DNA from: CAYWVR01 sp964461715
GTDB lineage: Bacteria; Planctomycetota; Phycisphaerae; FEN-1346
Assembly: GCA_964461715.1 (NCBI GenBank)
Contig: CAYWVR010000035.1
Location: 1-33,495, forward strand
Reading direction: 5' to 3'
Length of the DNA stretch: 33,495 bases
The position numbers and the translations under genes were made by a program. The notes below the pieces were generated by a model. That model searched no databases and had not been told where the DNA came from. It saw only the letters and a list, made by a program, of their open reading frames with translations. Positions 6,196 through 14,702 of this stretch are shown one piece after another (position 1 is the first letter of the stretch; every line of letters begins with the position of its first letter).

Positions 6196-8715
6196 TCATT
6201 TGCCGCCCGTTCGGAAAGGACGCCTGTCCCCGTTCTCGGCCTGCCGGACCGCCACAGAAATCGCCGGCCGCACTTCCGCCGGCACCGCCAGCGGCCAGAG
6301 CGACCGCCAGTACGCCTGATCGGTGGCGTAGACATCGAGCGGGGCGGCGGGGTCGTGGTCCTCCGGCAGAATCCCGAACCGTTGCATCTCCCGCACGTAA
6401 TGGACGTTCGGGCGAAAGCCCGGCATGTCGAACCGCTTGATCTCCTCCAGCCGCGCCCCCGCCCGGGCGATGGCCTTCGCGAGGAGCCGGTAGTCGGGAT
6501 CGCCGGTGCTCTGGAACACGCCGCCCTTGCGGCAGGTTTCGTAGCCGCCCGCCTTCTTCGCGAGCGGGCCCATGAGGAGGAGCGACTTCTCCGGTCGCGT
6601 CAGGTTGAAGAGCGCATTCGGCGAGAACCGCGCCAGCGGATCGTCCTCGCACACCACCCGCTGGTGCCGCGCGCCGGGGGCGCGGCCCATAAAGGCGAGC
6701 AGCGGAACCTGACCCTTGGCTGGCTTCGCGTGTCGGGGCGGCAGGGCGTGGCACTCGCCACAGCGGCGCTCAAGCACCGGCGCCGTCGGCGGCTGGGGGC
6801 CCTCGCGCTTCGGATTCGCGAACATCGGGACGCCCACGCACCCGCTCTGCAGGGCCGCGTACGTCCCGGGATACGTCGCCCCGCTCTCGATCCAGCACCA
6901 GAGGGTCCGCCACTCGCGCGCCGAGAGCGTTACGTCGTGGTGCGACCCGTCGACCTTCGTCATCAGCGCGCTCGCCCCGGCCCCGACGGTCCGCGGCTCG
7001 GAGCCCCAGGCGTTGCGCCCGTCGGCCACCTGGTCGCGGGCGAAGAGCGTCCAGTAGCTGAGACTGAAGCGCGGGCCCCGATCGCCGGTCAGGACGACCT
7101 TGCCCGCGCGGCGGTCGGGGTTGTGGCAGGGGGTGCAGTGGCGGTCAAGGATGGGCTGGACGTCGCGGGGAAAGTCGAGGACGTCGGGCACGCCCTCGAA
7201 CGGCTCGATCTTCGACGGCGGCCGCGCGAGGGCTGCCCGGGCCGCCCCCTGCCCCGCCGGATGCGCCATCTTCGTACGCGGCTCGTGGCACCCGACGCAG
7301 GAGACGGACTCGCCCGGCATGACGCTCGTGAAGCTGTGCATGCGTTTGACGGCCCGATCCCGTTCGTCGAGGGCCACGAAGAAGAGGGGACGGTTCGCGG
7401 GGGCCTCGAAATGGGCCGAGCCGTCCGCCTCGACCGGCACAACGCCCAAGACCCGCTCCAGATTGAACGTGCCGAGCCACGTCAGCGTGTCCGGGCCGCC
7501 GCTGAAATTGACGGGCTTGGGGAGCGTTTCGAGAACCAGGAGCCGCTTGATCTCGCCCGGCTTCACGTCGCCCAACTGCCGCCCGTACGCGACGTCCACC
7601 AGGACGAAGCGGCCCGTCTCCCCCAAGCGGCGGACACGGTCGGCGAGAACCGGCTCGCGCGGGCGCGGGCGGAGCGGCCGCACCTCGTGCACCCAGAGGT
7701 CCGGCTCGCGGTGGAGCACGGTAGTCCCGCCCTTGACCATGTCCACCCGCAGCAGCTCGTTCCGGCGGCACGCCAGGGCCCAGCGCGGCGAGAGGGGATA
7801 CGGGTCCCGCACGTCGCCGGGCGTGTCCTCGACGCGGGTCGTCAGGCCGCGCGCGTCCGGGCCGCCGTTCGGATCGACCACGGTCAGGTTCCCGGCGTGC
7901 TCGCACCGGCCGTGGCCCGGCGAGAAGACCGCGAGGACGCGGTCCGTGCCGGGGACGGGCCGGGCGTCGATCATGACGATGCCGGGGTGCATGTTGCCGA
8001 AGTAGGTCATCACGCCCGTGCCGTCGGGCTTGAAGACCCAGAGGTGATGGAAGTCGACCTGGCTGCGGTCGACGTATTCCCAGCGGGTGTAGAGGACGCG
8101 GCCGTCAGGGAGAACGGCCGGCGTGTTGTCGTGCTCGATGTTCGTGGAGATGGCCCGCATGCCGGACCCGTCGCGGGCCATGCGAAAAAGGATGCCCACC
8201 TGCGTGAACCAGCAGCCCACCCACCGCTTGCCGCGCGTCGTCGTGAAGACGATGTCGCCGCAGGGCAGCCAGCAGGACTCGTAATCGTCCCACGGGCCGG
8301 ACGTGAGCTGCACCAGGGCGGACCCGTCGGACCGGATCGTGTACAGATGATAGGTGTCCGTGCCGCCCTTGCGCCATGAGAAGAGGATGGTGCGTCCGTC
8401 ATAGTCGACGGCCGGGTCGCGGACGTCGCCCTTGGGGTCGTCGACGAGGACGGTGACCTTGCCCGTCTCAAGGTCGAGCTTCGCCAGCCGCCCGCCGCGC
8501 CCCCCGTAAAGCTTCTTCGCGGGGTCGGGGCACCAGTAGCCGATGTTGGCGTACCAGTGTCCGTCGCGCCCCTGGGCCCGGACCGCGTAGACGACCTCGC
8601 GCACGGCCGCGGCCGGGTCGGCCTTCCAGGCGACGACCATGGGGGGCGGTTCGGCGGCGCGGGCGGCGAACGTCGGGGCGAGCAGGCAGACGAGAACCGC
8701 GAGACGTCGCCCCAT
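6196..8715 (-). CDS. HzsA-related tri-haem c-type cytochrome with beta-propeller
   Basis: This 839-residue exported protein starts at ATG 8715 (AAGGG 6 nt upstream; a TTG two codons earlier is possible). A signal peptide covers about residues 1-21. The N-terminal half is a PD40/TolB-like propeller with family phrases: KVTVLVDDPKGDVRDPAVDY, TILFSWRKGGTDTYHLYTI, NIEHDNTPAVLPDGRVLYTR, WEYVDRSQVDFHHLW, GNMHPGIVMIDARPVPGTD. The C-terminal half carries three haem c motifs: CVGCH (473-477), CTPCH (527-531) and CGECH (652-656). This arrangement resembles the alpha subunit of hydrazine synthase and the large group of HzsA-related planctomycete proteins. No other anammox gene is in the window, so hydrazine synthesis should not be assumed. 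It lies 58 bp after the di-haem cytochrome gene and probably forms an operon with it. Likely place: periplasm. Confidence 0.82.
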   Translation of the reverse strand: MGRRLAVLVCLLAPTFAARAAEPPPMVVAWKADPAAAVREVVYAVRAQGRDGHWYANIGYWCPDPAKKLYGGRGGRLAKLDLETGKVTVLVDDPKGDVRDPAVDYDGRTILFSWRKGGTDTYHLYTIRSDGSALVQLTSGPWDDYESCWLPCGDIVFTTTRGKRWVGCWFTQVGILFRMARDGSGMRAISTNIEHDNTPAVLPDGRVLYTRWEYVDRSQVDFHHLWVFKPDGTGVMTYFGNMHPGIVMIDARPVPGTDRVLAVFSPGHGRCEHAGNLTVVDPNGGPDARGLTTRVEDTPGDVRDPYPLSPRWALACRRNELLRVDMVKGGTTVLHREPDLWVHEVRPLRPRPREPVLADRVRRLGETGRFVLVDVAYGRQLGDVKPGEIKRLLVLETLPKPVNFSGGPDTLTWLGTFNLERVLGVVPVEADGSAHFEAPANRPLFFVALDERDRAVKRMHSFTSVMPGESVSCVGCHEPRTKMAHPAGQGAARAALARPPSKIEPFEGVPDVLDFPRDVQPILDRHCTPCHNPDRRAGKVVLTGDRGPRFSLSYWTLFARDQVADGRNAWGSEPRTVGAGASALMTKVDGSHHDVTLSAREWRTLWCWIESGATYPGTYAALQSGCVGVPMFANPKREGPQPPTAPVLERRCGECHALPPRHAKPAKGQVPLLAFMGRAPGARHQRVVCEDDPLARFSPNALFNLTRPEKSLLLMGPLAKKAGGYETCRKGGVFQSTGDPDYRLLAKAIARAGARLEEIKRFDMPGFRPNVHYVREMQRFGILPEDHDPAAPLDVYATDQAYWRSLWPLAVPAEVRPAISVAVRQAENGDRRPFRTGGK

Positions 8716-8773
8716 AGCCAACCCTTGCCCCTTCTCTGCCTGCCCCCGCGAGACAGCGCGGGCAGGCCATCCG

Positions 8774-10672
8774 TCACAGCGACTTGAGGAACTCGACGAG
8801 GGCCTCGAGCTCCTCGGGTGAAAGCTTCGATGTGGTCCCGTGCCGGTCGTTCGGGTTATGCTTCGTGAAGACCTCTTCGAGGGTCATCGCGCTGCCGTCG
8901 TGGAGGTACGGACCGGTACGCCAGAGCTCGATGAGGGTCGGGGTGTCGAAGGCGTCCTTGCGGTCCAGCTCGCCGCGCGTCCCCACGTCGTACATCTTGA
9001 GGTCCGTATACAGCGGCGCCGGGTGACACGCCGCGCACCCCGCCTTCTCGAAGACCTTCTCCCCCTGCCGCCCCTTCGCCGAAAGCTTGCCTCCCTCCAG
9101 GTACGGGCTGTCGGCGGCGGGCATGGCCACAAGATAGGCCCGGACGGCCTCGAGGTCGGACCCCTCCGGCTCGCGGAAGAGAATGAACCGGAACCCCGCC
9201 TCGCTCGCAACCTCCATCGTGGCCCGCACGCCGAGGCTCATGACGGGCGGCGTCTTGTGGGACAGGAAGAGCGATTTCGTGTTCTTCGGGTTGCCGATGC
9301 CGTCGTTCAGGAGGTCCCAGTTGAGGCCGTCGGCGCGGCCCTCGGGATGGCATGTCGCGCAGGAGAGCCAATGCTGGAAACAGTAAGTCGCGTCGTGGAA
9401 GATCATCTCCCCCTGCCGCGCGAGATCCGGAGCCGGGGCCTCCCCCACGGCCACGCTCTTCTCGATCCGCCCGCCCTCGGCGCTTGCGAGGAGGACGTTG
9501 CCGCTGTAGTACCCCGCCGCGGCCACGCGCTTCCCGTCCGGGGAGACGGCCACCCCCCGCAGCCCGTTCTCGCGGGTCTGGGTCCGCTTGAACAGGCCCG
9601 CCCCGTACATGGCCGCCAGGTCGTAGGAGAGCTTCTCGCGGGCCTTCGGGTCGTCGCGAATCTCCAACCAGACACGCGCGAAGCCGCGGGCCCGCAGCTC
9701 CTCCTCGGGGATGTCCTCCGGCGTCTTGCCGGCGAGGAGCCGGTGTAGCTCGTCGAGCTTGACGCGCCCGAGCTGATGCGTCCCGGACAGGGTGATCCAG
9801 AGGGTCTTGCCGTCGGGCGAGCAGGCGGCGCCCCACGGATCGGCAGCCCCTTCGCTGAGCTGGTCCAGGAGGACCGTCGCGTAGGCCTCCCGCTTCGTCA
9901 GATCGATGATCGTCATCCCGTTCGTGTTGACCCAGCCGCGCTCGAGCTGCGTCGTGGGGAGCGTCGTGCGGCCCAGACAATGGACCACGTATCCCCACTT
10001 CCCGTCCGGCGAGACGGCCACGCCGCGCGCCAGCGCCCCGTTCGGGGGCAGCCGCACCTCGCCCGCCACCTTCAGCGTTTCGAGGTCCACCAGCACCACC
10101 GCGGCGCTCGTCGTCGGCACCGAGGCAGGCTCGGCCGCGAAGAGGTGGGTCACGAGGGCCAGGGTCTCGTCCGGGGTGACGGCGACGCCGCGCGGAGAAT
10201 GCGAGACGGCGAGGCGGGCCTTCTCCTTCCCGCTCGCCAGGTCCACCACGCTCAGCGTGTCGGTGCCGGTGTTGGCGGCGAGAAGGAGCTTCCGCTTCGG
10301 AGCGAGGGCCACCCCCTCGGGCCTCGGGCCGACTTCGAGACGCCGCACGACCTTCCGCGCGGCCGGATCGACCTCGGCCACGGCGCCGGCCCCGCGCTCG
10401 GCCACGTAGAGACGCGTCCCGTCCGGCGCCCAGACGAGGCCTGCGGGCTCGCCCTCCAGGGCCACCTCGCCCGTCGCCTGGCCCTTGGCCGCGTCCACGA
10501 AGACGACGGCGCCGGCGGTGGCGTCGCCGGCGGCCACGGTCTTCGAGTCCGGCGAGAACGCCACGTCGAACGGCGAGCGGTACGGCTTCGCCTCCGGCGC
10601 GGGGGCCGCAACGAGGGCCGTGACGGCCAGGACGAGGACCCCCGCGACCGGCCAGCTTGCAGCGTGCTTCAT
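8774..10672 (-). CDS. YVTN beta-propeller fused to di-haem cytochrome c (CCP/MauG-like)
   Basis: This 632-residue protein starts at ATG 10672 behind GGGAGGTG. After a signal peptide (about residues 1-22), seven-bladed YVTN-type propeller repeats run to about residue 420 (SPFDVAFSPDSKTVAAGD, LVWAPDGTRLYVAERG, GVAVSPDGKWGYVVHC). The C-terminal 220 residues form a di-haem domain with CATCH (438-442) and CAACH (546-550), the latter in GCAACHPAPLYTD. The spacing is that of bacterial di-haem peroxidase/MauG relatives. LWRTGPYLHDGSAMTLEEV near the end is also typical of this group. The role is periplasmic electron transfer or oxidation; substrate unknown. First gene of the exported haem/propeller set. 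Confidence 0.85.
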   Translation of the reverse strand: MKHAASWPVAGVLVLAVTALVAAPAPEAKPYRSPFDVAFSPDSKTVAAGDATAGAVVFVDAAKGQATGEVALEGEPAGLVWAPDGTRLYVAERGAGAVAEVDPAARKVVRRLEVGPRPEGVALAPKRKLLLAANTGTDTLSVVDLASGKEKARLAVSHSPRGVAVTPDETLALVTHLFAAEPASVPTTSAAVVLVDLETLKVAGEVRLPPNGALARGVAVSPDGKWGYVVHCLGRTTLPTTQLERGWVNTNGMTIIDLTKREAYATVLLDQLSEGAADPWGAACSPDGKTLWITLSGTHQLGRVKLDELHRLLAGKTPEDIPEEELRARGFARVWLEIRDDPKAREKLSYDLAAMYGAGLFKRTQTRENGLRGVAVSPDGKRVAAAGYYSGNVLLASAEGGRIEKSVAVGEAPAPDLARQGEMIFHDATYCFQHWLSCATCHPEGRADGLNWDLLNDGIGNPKNTKSLFLSHKTPPVMSLGVRATMEVASEAGFRFILFREPEGSDLEAVRAYLVAMPAADSPYLEGGKLSAKGRQGEKVFEKAGCAACHPAPLYTDLKMYDVGTRGELDRKDAFDTPTLIELWRTGPYLHDGSAMTLEEVFTKHNPNDRHGTTSKLSPEELEALVEFLKSL

Positions 10673-10867
10673 CGTGGACACCTCCCTGAAAGGCGCGAGC
10701 GGCGCGCCGGGACCGCAACCAACCGATGAAACCATGCGCGGCGCCGAATGTCACGCTGCATTCGAACGACAGCCCGGCGTCCAGGCCGCGCGCATTGCAA
10801 GCCCCTTTTCGGAACGCACCTCAACGCCGGGCTTGAACGGTCGGCAGGCGACAAGGTTCCTGCGGGA

Positions 10868-11131
10868 TCAGGAATGCGAAGCTTGCGGGCGGGACCGGCG
10901 GCGCCAGTGGCGGTCCTCGGCGTCGGCCTCGAACTCGGCCCGAACGGCCCGCCAAGCGGCCCGGTGGGCGAGGACCGCGGGCGGCTCGTCGGTGGGACGG
11001 GCGGCCGGGTCGGCGTAGCGCTGCCAGGCTTCGTTGAACGTGTCGAAGTAGAGTTGCTGCCCGTCGACAGGAAGACGCCGTCTCACGCCCTCGGGCAACT
11101 CGTCGAGCGACGGATACGGACGCATACTCAT
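10868..11131 (-). CDS. chaB: ChaB family protein
   Basis: This small 87-residue protein begins with PYPSLDELPEGVRRRLP and continues with QQLYFDTFNEAWQRYAD and AHRAAWRAVRAEFE. It follows the ChaB pattern (SLDELPxxVxxxLP ... FNxAWxxY ... AHxxAWxAVKxxY) over its whole length. ChaB was named as a regulator of the ChaA cation antiporter in E. coli, but the role of most homologues is unknown. No chaA is in the window. ATG 11131 has AGAGGG 6 nt upstream; a second ATG at 11125 is possible. It lies 130 bp downstream of deoC on the same strand, and a GGGCGG/CCGCCC hairpin separates them. Confidence 0.8.
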   Translation of the reverse strand: MSMRPYPSLDELPEGVRRRLPVDGQQLYFDTFNEAWQRYADPAARPTDEPPAVLAHRAAWRAVRAEFEADAEDRHWRRRSRPQASHS

Positions 11132-11177
11132 CCAAGCCCTCTTTTCCTGCCCCGCCGGTTGCGGAGAGAAAGTCGGG

Positions 11178-11191
11178 GGGCGGTTCCGCCC
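11178..11191 (-). terminator. Small GC hairpin between deoC and chaB
   Basis: GGGCGG-TT-CCGCCC forms a 6-bp stem downstream of deoC. There is no T tract and the loop is very short, so it is only a candidate pause or end signal. Confidence 0.2.
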
Positions 11192-11261
11192 GAGCGTCTT
11201 TCAGGCCGCACGGCTTCCCCCGCCGCGCTCGCCCCGGCGAAACCGCCCGGCCCCCCGGCCG

Positions 11262-11963
11262 TCAATCGAGCTCGGAGTTGTAGAACTCCTTGATGATGTC
11301 GACCCCGACGGCGGTCCCGATGCGCGTGGCGCCGGATCGCACCAGGTGCCGCATCTGCTTGTAGCTCGTCACGCCGCCCGCCGCCTTGATGCTCATGTGG
11401 GCGCCGGTCAGACGCCTGAGGAGCTGGATGTCGCGGGCGCGCGCGCCGCCTTTGCCGAACCCGGTGTCGGTCACGATGTAGTCGGCCCCCGCTTCACGGG
11501 CATACTCGCAGGCCCGGGCCTTCTCGGAATCGGTCAGGTAGCAGCATTCGAGAATCACCTTGAGGACGCTGCCGGTGGTGAGCTTCCGGATGGCCTCCAT
11601 CTCCTGGCGGACGTCGCCGTATCGTCCGCTCTTCATGGCCACAAGGTTGAGGACGACGTCGATCTCGCCCGCGCCGGCCTCGATGCAGGTGCGGGTTTCG
11701 TCGCTCTTGGCAAGAAGCCCCGAGTAGCCAAGGGGAATGCCCACCACGCCGCCCACCTGCACGCCCGTGCCGCGCAGCAGCTTGACGGCCCGCTCGACGA
11801 CATACGGGGCAACGCAGACGCCGGCGAATTCGTAGGTGGCGGCCTCCTCGCAGGCCCGCTCGACGTCGCTCAAGGTGTGGTCCGGGGTTAGGACCGACAG
11901 CTCGATGGCCGCGGCTACCGACTCGATGGTCGTGGTGCTCAGGACATCTTTCGTGGTGGTCAT
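11262..11963 (-). CDS. deoC: DeoC-like aldolase lacking the usual Schiff-base lysine
   Basis: This 233-residue protein has the length and TIM-barrel order of deoxyribose-phosphate aldolase (deoxyribose 5-phosphate to glyceraldehyde 3-phosphate plus acetaldehyde). Seen: SVLTPDHT at the start, FAGVCVAPYVV, GVVGIPLG, EIDVVLNLVAMKSG (with the conserved aspartate), LKVILECC (lysine kept), and MSIKAAGGVTSYKQM (K193, matching K201 of E. coli). The segment that normally reads (I/V)KTSTGFG, whose lysine (K167 in E. coli) forms the Schiff base, reads IVTDTGFG here. Position 164 is Val (GTG) and the serine two further on is Asp. The true reaction may differ from the name. ATG at 11963 has GGGGAG upstream, and a promoter is seen at 12048-12076. 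Confidence 0.8.
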   Translation of the reverse strand: MTTTKDVLSTTTIESVAAAIELSVLTPDHTLSDVERACEEAATYEFAGVCVAPYVVERAVKLLRGTGVQVGGVVGIPLGYSGLLAKSDETRTCIEAGAGEIDVVLNLVAMKSGRYGDVRQEMEAIRKLTTGSVLKVILECCYLTDSEKARACEYAREAGADYIVTDTGFGKGGARARDIQLLRRLTGAHMSIKAAGGVTSYKQMRHLVRSGATRIGTAVGVDIIKEFYNSELD

Positions 11964-12047
11964 CTCGGCTCTCCCCTATTCGGCCGACTCCTGGGTTCGG
12001 AGCGCGTCATGTCGGCTCGCATGACCCGGTCGTCCTTCCCTCCTCAA

Positions 12048-12076
12048 ACCATACTCCACGTCTTGGAGATGCACAA
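12048..12076 (-). promoter_or_regulatory. Promoter of deoC
   Basis: On the minus strand, TTGTGC (12071-12076), 17 bp, TATGGT (12048-12053). It would give a leader of about 75-80 nt before the deoC ATG. The 261-bp gap up to the divergent beta-helix gene holds no further gene I can support. Confidence 0.45.
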
Positions 12077-12121
12077 TCAGCCCGCTGCCGAAACGTCGGC
12101 CATGCCGTCCCCCCTTTGGGC

Positions 12122-12138
12122 CTGGGGGAATCCCCCAG
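12122..12138. other. CTGGGGG/CCCCCAG hairpin in a divergent promoter region
   Basis: A perfect 7-bp inverted repeat with a 3-nt loop lies between the deoC promoter and the promoter of the beta-helix gene. It may be an operator. No function is shown by the sequence alone. Confidence 0.3.
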
Positions 12139-12165
12139 CCCCGAGGACCCTTATGCGACAAGGGT

Positions 12166-12194
12166 TTGCGTTCACGTCCCCGTCGCGGTACGCT
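12166..12194 (+). promoter_or_regulatory. Promoter of the beta-helix gene
   Basis: TTGCGT (12166-12171), 17 bp, TACGCT (12189-12194), about 30 bp before the ATG at 12225. The -10 is weak (TA...T only), but the spacing matches other promoters of the window. Confidence 0.35.
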
Positions 12195-12224
12195 CTCCGC
12201 CCGGACAGCAAGGGAGCGTTTTCC

Positions 12225-14192
12225 ATGCGCGAATTCCTTTTTTGCACGCCGGGATGGACCGTTTGGACCGCAGCCGCGCTCCTCCTTACGGCCGCGACGG
12301 CGAGCGCCGCGGGCGAATCGATCCTGCGCGCGCGGCCGCCGGAGCCACGGGCGATCCTCCTGCAGGCCCCTGCCTTCGACGTCGCCGCCGACGGGCAAGC
12401 CGACGATACCGCAGCGCTCCAGGCGGCGGTGCTCGAAGCCGACCGGCGACGGCAGGTCCTCTTCATCCCCGAGGGAACGTACCGCCTCGCCGCGACGGTC
12501 CGTGTGCCGCGCGGCGTGAGAATCTTCGGCGTCGGCAAGACGAGGCCGGTGCTGCTGCTGGCGTCCGGAACGCCGAGCTTCGGGTCCGCCGAGCATCCGA
12601 CGCCCATGCTCCACTTCGTCGAGGCCCTGAAGAAAGACGGCACGGTCGTCGAGGCGAAAAACACGACGTTCTTCTCGGCGCTGGCGAACGTGAACCTTCG
12701 GGTCGAGGCGGGCAACCCCGGCGCCGTCGGCGTCCGGGCATACTGGGCTCAGCATTGTTACGTGCGGGACGTCGACTTTCATCTCTCCGACGCGTGGGCC
12801 GGGATGCACCGCGTCGGCAACGAGATTCACCGGTGCCGCTTCTCAGGCGGCCGGTACGGCATCGTCAGCGAGGGCGGGACGAGCGCGGGGTGGCAGTTCA
12901 CGATCCTCGACTCGGCGTTCGAGGGCCAGGCCCGGGCGTGCATCCGCAGCACGCGGCTGGGCCTTACGGTGCTCGGCACCACGTTCACCGACGCCCCGGT
13001 CGGGATCACCGTCCCGCCCGACGCCGACGAGGGCGAGAAGCTCTACGTCGAGGCGTCACACTTTGCGCGCATCGCGGGCCCGGTCGTCCGGACGGGCGAG
13101 CACGACGACCCGGCCAACTGGGTGCACCTTGAGGGCGTGGGCGTCGCGGACGTCGGGGCCCTCCTTGAGTTCCGCGACGGACACCCGGGCATCGCGGCAC
13201 CCGAGGGCGCGGCCAAGGTCGATCTCATGCACGGCCTGGTCGTCGACGAAGAGGCCGGCGCGTTTCGCTCGATCTGCGAGCCAAACCCCGCGCCGCCGAC
13301 CTGGAACGCGACCCGTCCTCTCCCCCCCGTCAAGACGTGGAAGAACGTCCGCGATTTCGGGGCCGTCGGCGACGGGGAGGCCGACGACACCGCGGCGCTG
13401 CGGCGGGCGGTCGCGGAGGCGAAGGTCGTGTATCTGCCGGCGGGGACGTATCGCCTGACCGACACGCTCGCCCTCGGCGCCGAGACGGTCCTCGTGGGCC
13501 TGCATCCGCGCGAGACACGCCTCCGGGTCGCCGCGGAGACGTCGGCCTTCGACGATGCGGCCGACCCGAAGCCGATGCTGCTCGCCCCGAAAGGCGGGCG
13601 GTGCGTCGTCACCGGGATCGGCTTTCGGACGAGGGCGCCCGGGGCGACCACCGTCCGGTGGGAGGCGGGCCCCCAGTCGCTTCTCGACGACGTCTGGATG
13701 GACTGGTCCAAGAGACAGGACCACCCCGGGGCCCCCTCGATCGAGGTCACGGGCGGCGGAACGTTCACGAACCTCTGGTCGGCCGACCCGCACGCGGCAA
13801 GCGGCCTGTGGGTCCACGACACCGACGTGCCGGGGCGCGTCTTCCAGATCAGCGTCGAGCACCACCGCGAGGTCGAGGTGCGCGTGGAGCGGGTGCGCGG
13901 CTGGCGGTTCTACGCCCTCCAGACCGAGGAGAACATGAATAGCCCGAAAGCCCTGGCCCTCGACGTGCGCGACTCGGCGGACCTGGTCTTCGCAAACTAC
14001 TTCGCGTATCGTGTGATGGCGATGAAAGAGCCGGCGCCGTATGCCGCGCGAATCGAAGGCAGCCGGGGCGTCTCCTTCCGGGGCATCCACAACTTCTCGT
14101 GGGGCCCGCAGCCGTTCGCGGCCTCGGTGCACGACGCGACGCGCGGGCGCACGATCAAGCCGCGCGAGATCGGCCTTCTGAAGATACCCTAG
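12225..14192 (+). CDS. Secreted protein with two pectate-lyase-like beta-helix domains
   Basis: This 655-residue protein starts at ATG 12225 with AAGGGAG upstream. It has a signal peptide ending near ATASAAG (about residue 30). Two tandem copies of the Pectate_lyase_3/GH55-type domain can be recognised by their opening motif. Domain 1 has FDVAADGQADDTAALQAAV (from residue 51), followed by VLFIPEGTYRLAATV. Domain 2 has VRDFGAVGDGEADDTAALRR (from about residue 375), followed by VVYLPAGTYRLTDTL. These domains form right-handed beta-helices that bind or cut polysaccharides. Catalytic residues cannot be assigned from the motifs, so it may be a lyase, an exo-glucanase-like enzyme or a binding protein. 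It converges with the GH52 gene on the repeat array. Confidence 0.78.
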   Translation: MREFLFCTPGWTVWTAAALLLTAATASAAGESILRARPPEPRAILLQAPAFDVAADGQADDTAALQAAVLEADRRRQVLFIPEGTYRLAATVRVPRGVRIFGVGKTRPVLLLASGTPSFGSAEHPTPMLHFVEALKKDGTVVEAKNTTFFSALANVNLRVEAGNPGAVGVRAYWAQHCYVRDVDFHLSDAWAGMHRVGNEIHRCRFSGGRYGIVSEGGTSAGWQFTILDSAFEGQARACIRSTRLGLTVLGTTFTDAPVGITVPPDADEGEKLYVEASHFARIAGPVVRTGEHDDPANWVHLEGVGVADVGALLEFRDGHPGIAAPEGAAKVDLMHGLVVDEEAGAFRSICEPNPAPPTWNATRPLPPVKTWKNVRDFGAVGDGEADDTAALRRAVAEAKVVYLPAGTYRLTDTLALGAETVLVGLHPRETRLRVAAETSAFDDAADPKPMLLAPKGGRCVVTGIGFRTRAPGATTVRWEAGPQSLLDDVWMDWSKRQDHPGAPSIEVTGGGTFTNLWSADPHAASGLWVHDTDVPGRVFQISVEHHREVEVRVERVRGWRFYALQTEENMNSPKALALDVRDSADLVFANYFAYRVMAMKEPAPYAARIEGSRGVSFRGIHNFSWGPQPFAASVHDATRGRTIKPREIGLLKIP

Positions 14193-14640
14193 TCTCACAA
14201 ACGAAGCATGCCCCCCCCGGATCGCACGAGTGCCGGCGTTCGGGTGGCATGGCCACGCCGCCGTATGCGTGGCCATGCGTCAACACGCCTCGACACGAAG
14301 CATGCCCACGCGAAAAAGCGTGGGCATGCCACTCCCCTCGGCTCGCACGAGTGCCGGCGTTCGGGTGGCATGGCCACGCCGCCGTTTGCGTGGCCATGCG
14401 TCAACACGCCTCGACACGAAAGCATGCCCACGCGAAAAAGCGTGGGCATGCCACCCNNNNNNNNNNNNNNNNNNNNNNNNNNNNNNNNNNNNNNNNNNNN
14501 NNNNNNNNNNNNNNNNNNNNNNNNNNNNNNNNNNNNNNNNNNNNNNNNNNNNNNNNCAACACGCCTCGACACGAAAGCATGCCCACGCGAAAAAGCGTGG
14601 GCATGCCACCCCCCCCGGCTCGCACGAGTGCCGGCGTGAT
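14193..14640. repeat. Tandem array of a 121-bp unit with two strong hairpins
   Basis: Units start at 14222 and 14343 (period 121 bp, only a few differences). After the run of N a partial unit resumes at 14557 and a truncated one at 14620. Each unit holds two perfect 12-bp stems: GCATGGCCACGC/GCGTGGCCATGC (14247-14258 and 14267-14278) and GCATGCCCACGC/GCGTGGGCATGC (14300-14311 and 14318-14329, loop GAAAAA). The stems are joined by a TCAACACGCCTCGACACGAA spacer. It lies between two convergent genes and could end both transcripts. The rest of this 510-bp intergenic region (14641-14702) holds nothing I recognise. Confidence 0.9.
14457..14556. other. Assembly gap of exactly 100 N inside the array
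   Basis: A run of exactly 100 N is the usual placeholder for a gap of unknown size. The repeat is out of phase across it (14402 to 14557 is not a multiple of 121), so the true length of the array is not known. Confidence 0.97.
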
Positions 14641-14702
14641 GCCGCGCGTGCCCCAGATGGCGGATTTTCTCGGCACAGCTCATCGCCGTCCTTCCGTGAT
14701 GT

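Noticed and set aside
6118..8379. A 750-codon plus-strand open frame over the HzsA-related gene
   Set aside because: It mirrors the minus-strand gene that has a signal peptide and three haem motifs.
6196..8715. True hydrazine synthase and an anammox lifestyle
   Set aside because: Only one HzsA-related gene and no HzsB, HzsC or HDH; such relatives are widespread in non-anammox planctomycetes.
12009..12224. A 72-codon N-terminal extension of the beta-helix protein
   Set aside because: The signal peptide and the AAGGGAG site place the start at 12225, and a promoter lies inside the extension.
14193..14640. CRISPR array
   Set aside because: The period is 121 bp and the spacer part is the same in each unit; no cas gene is near.
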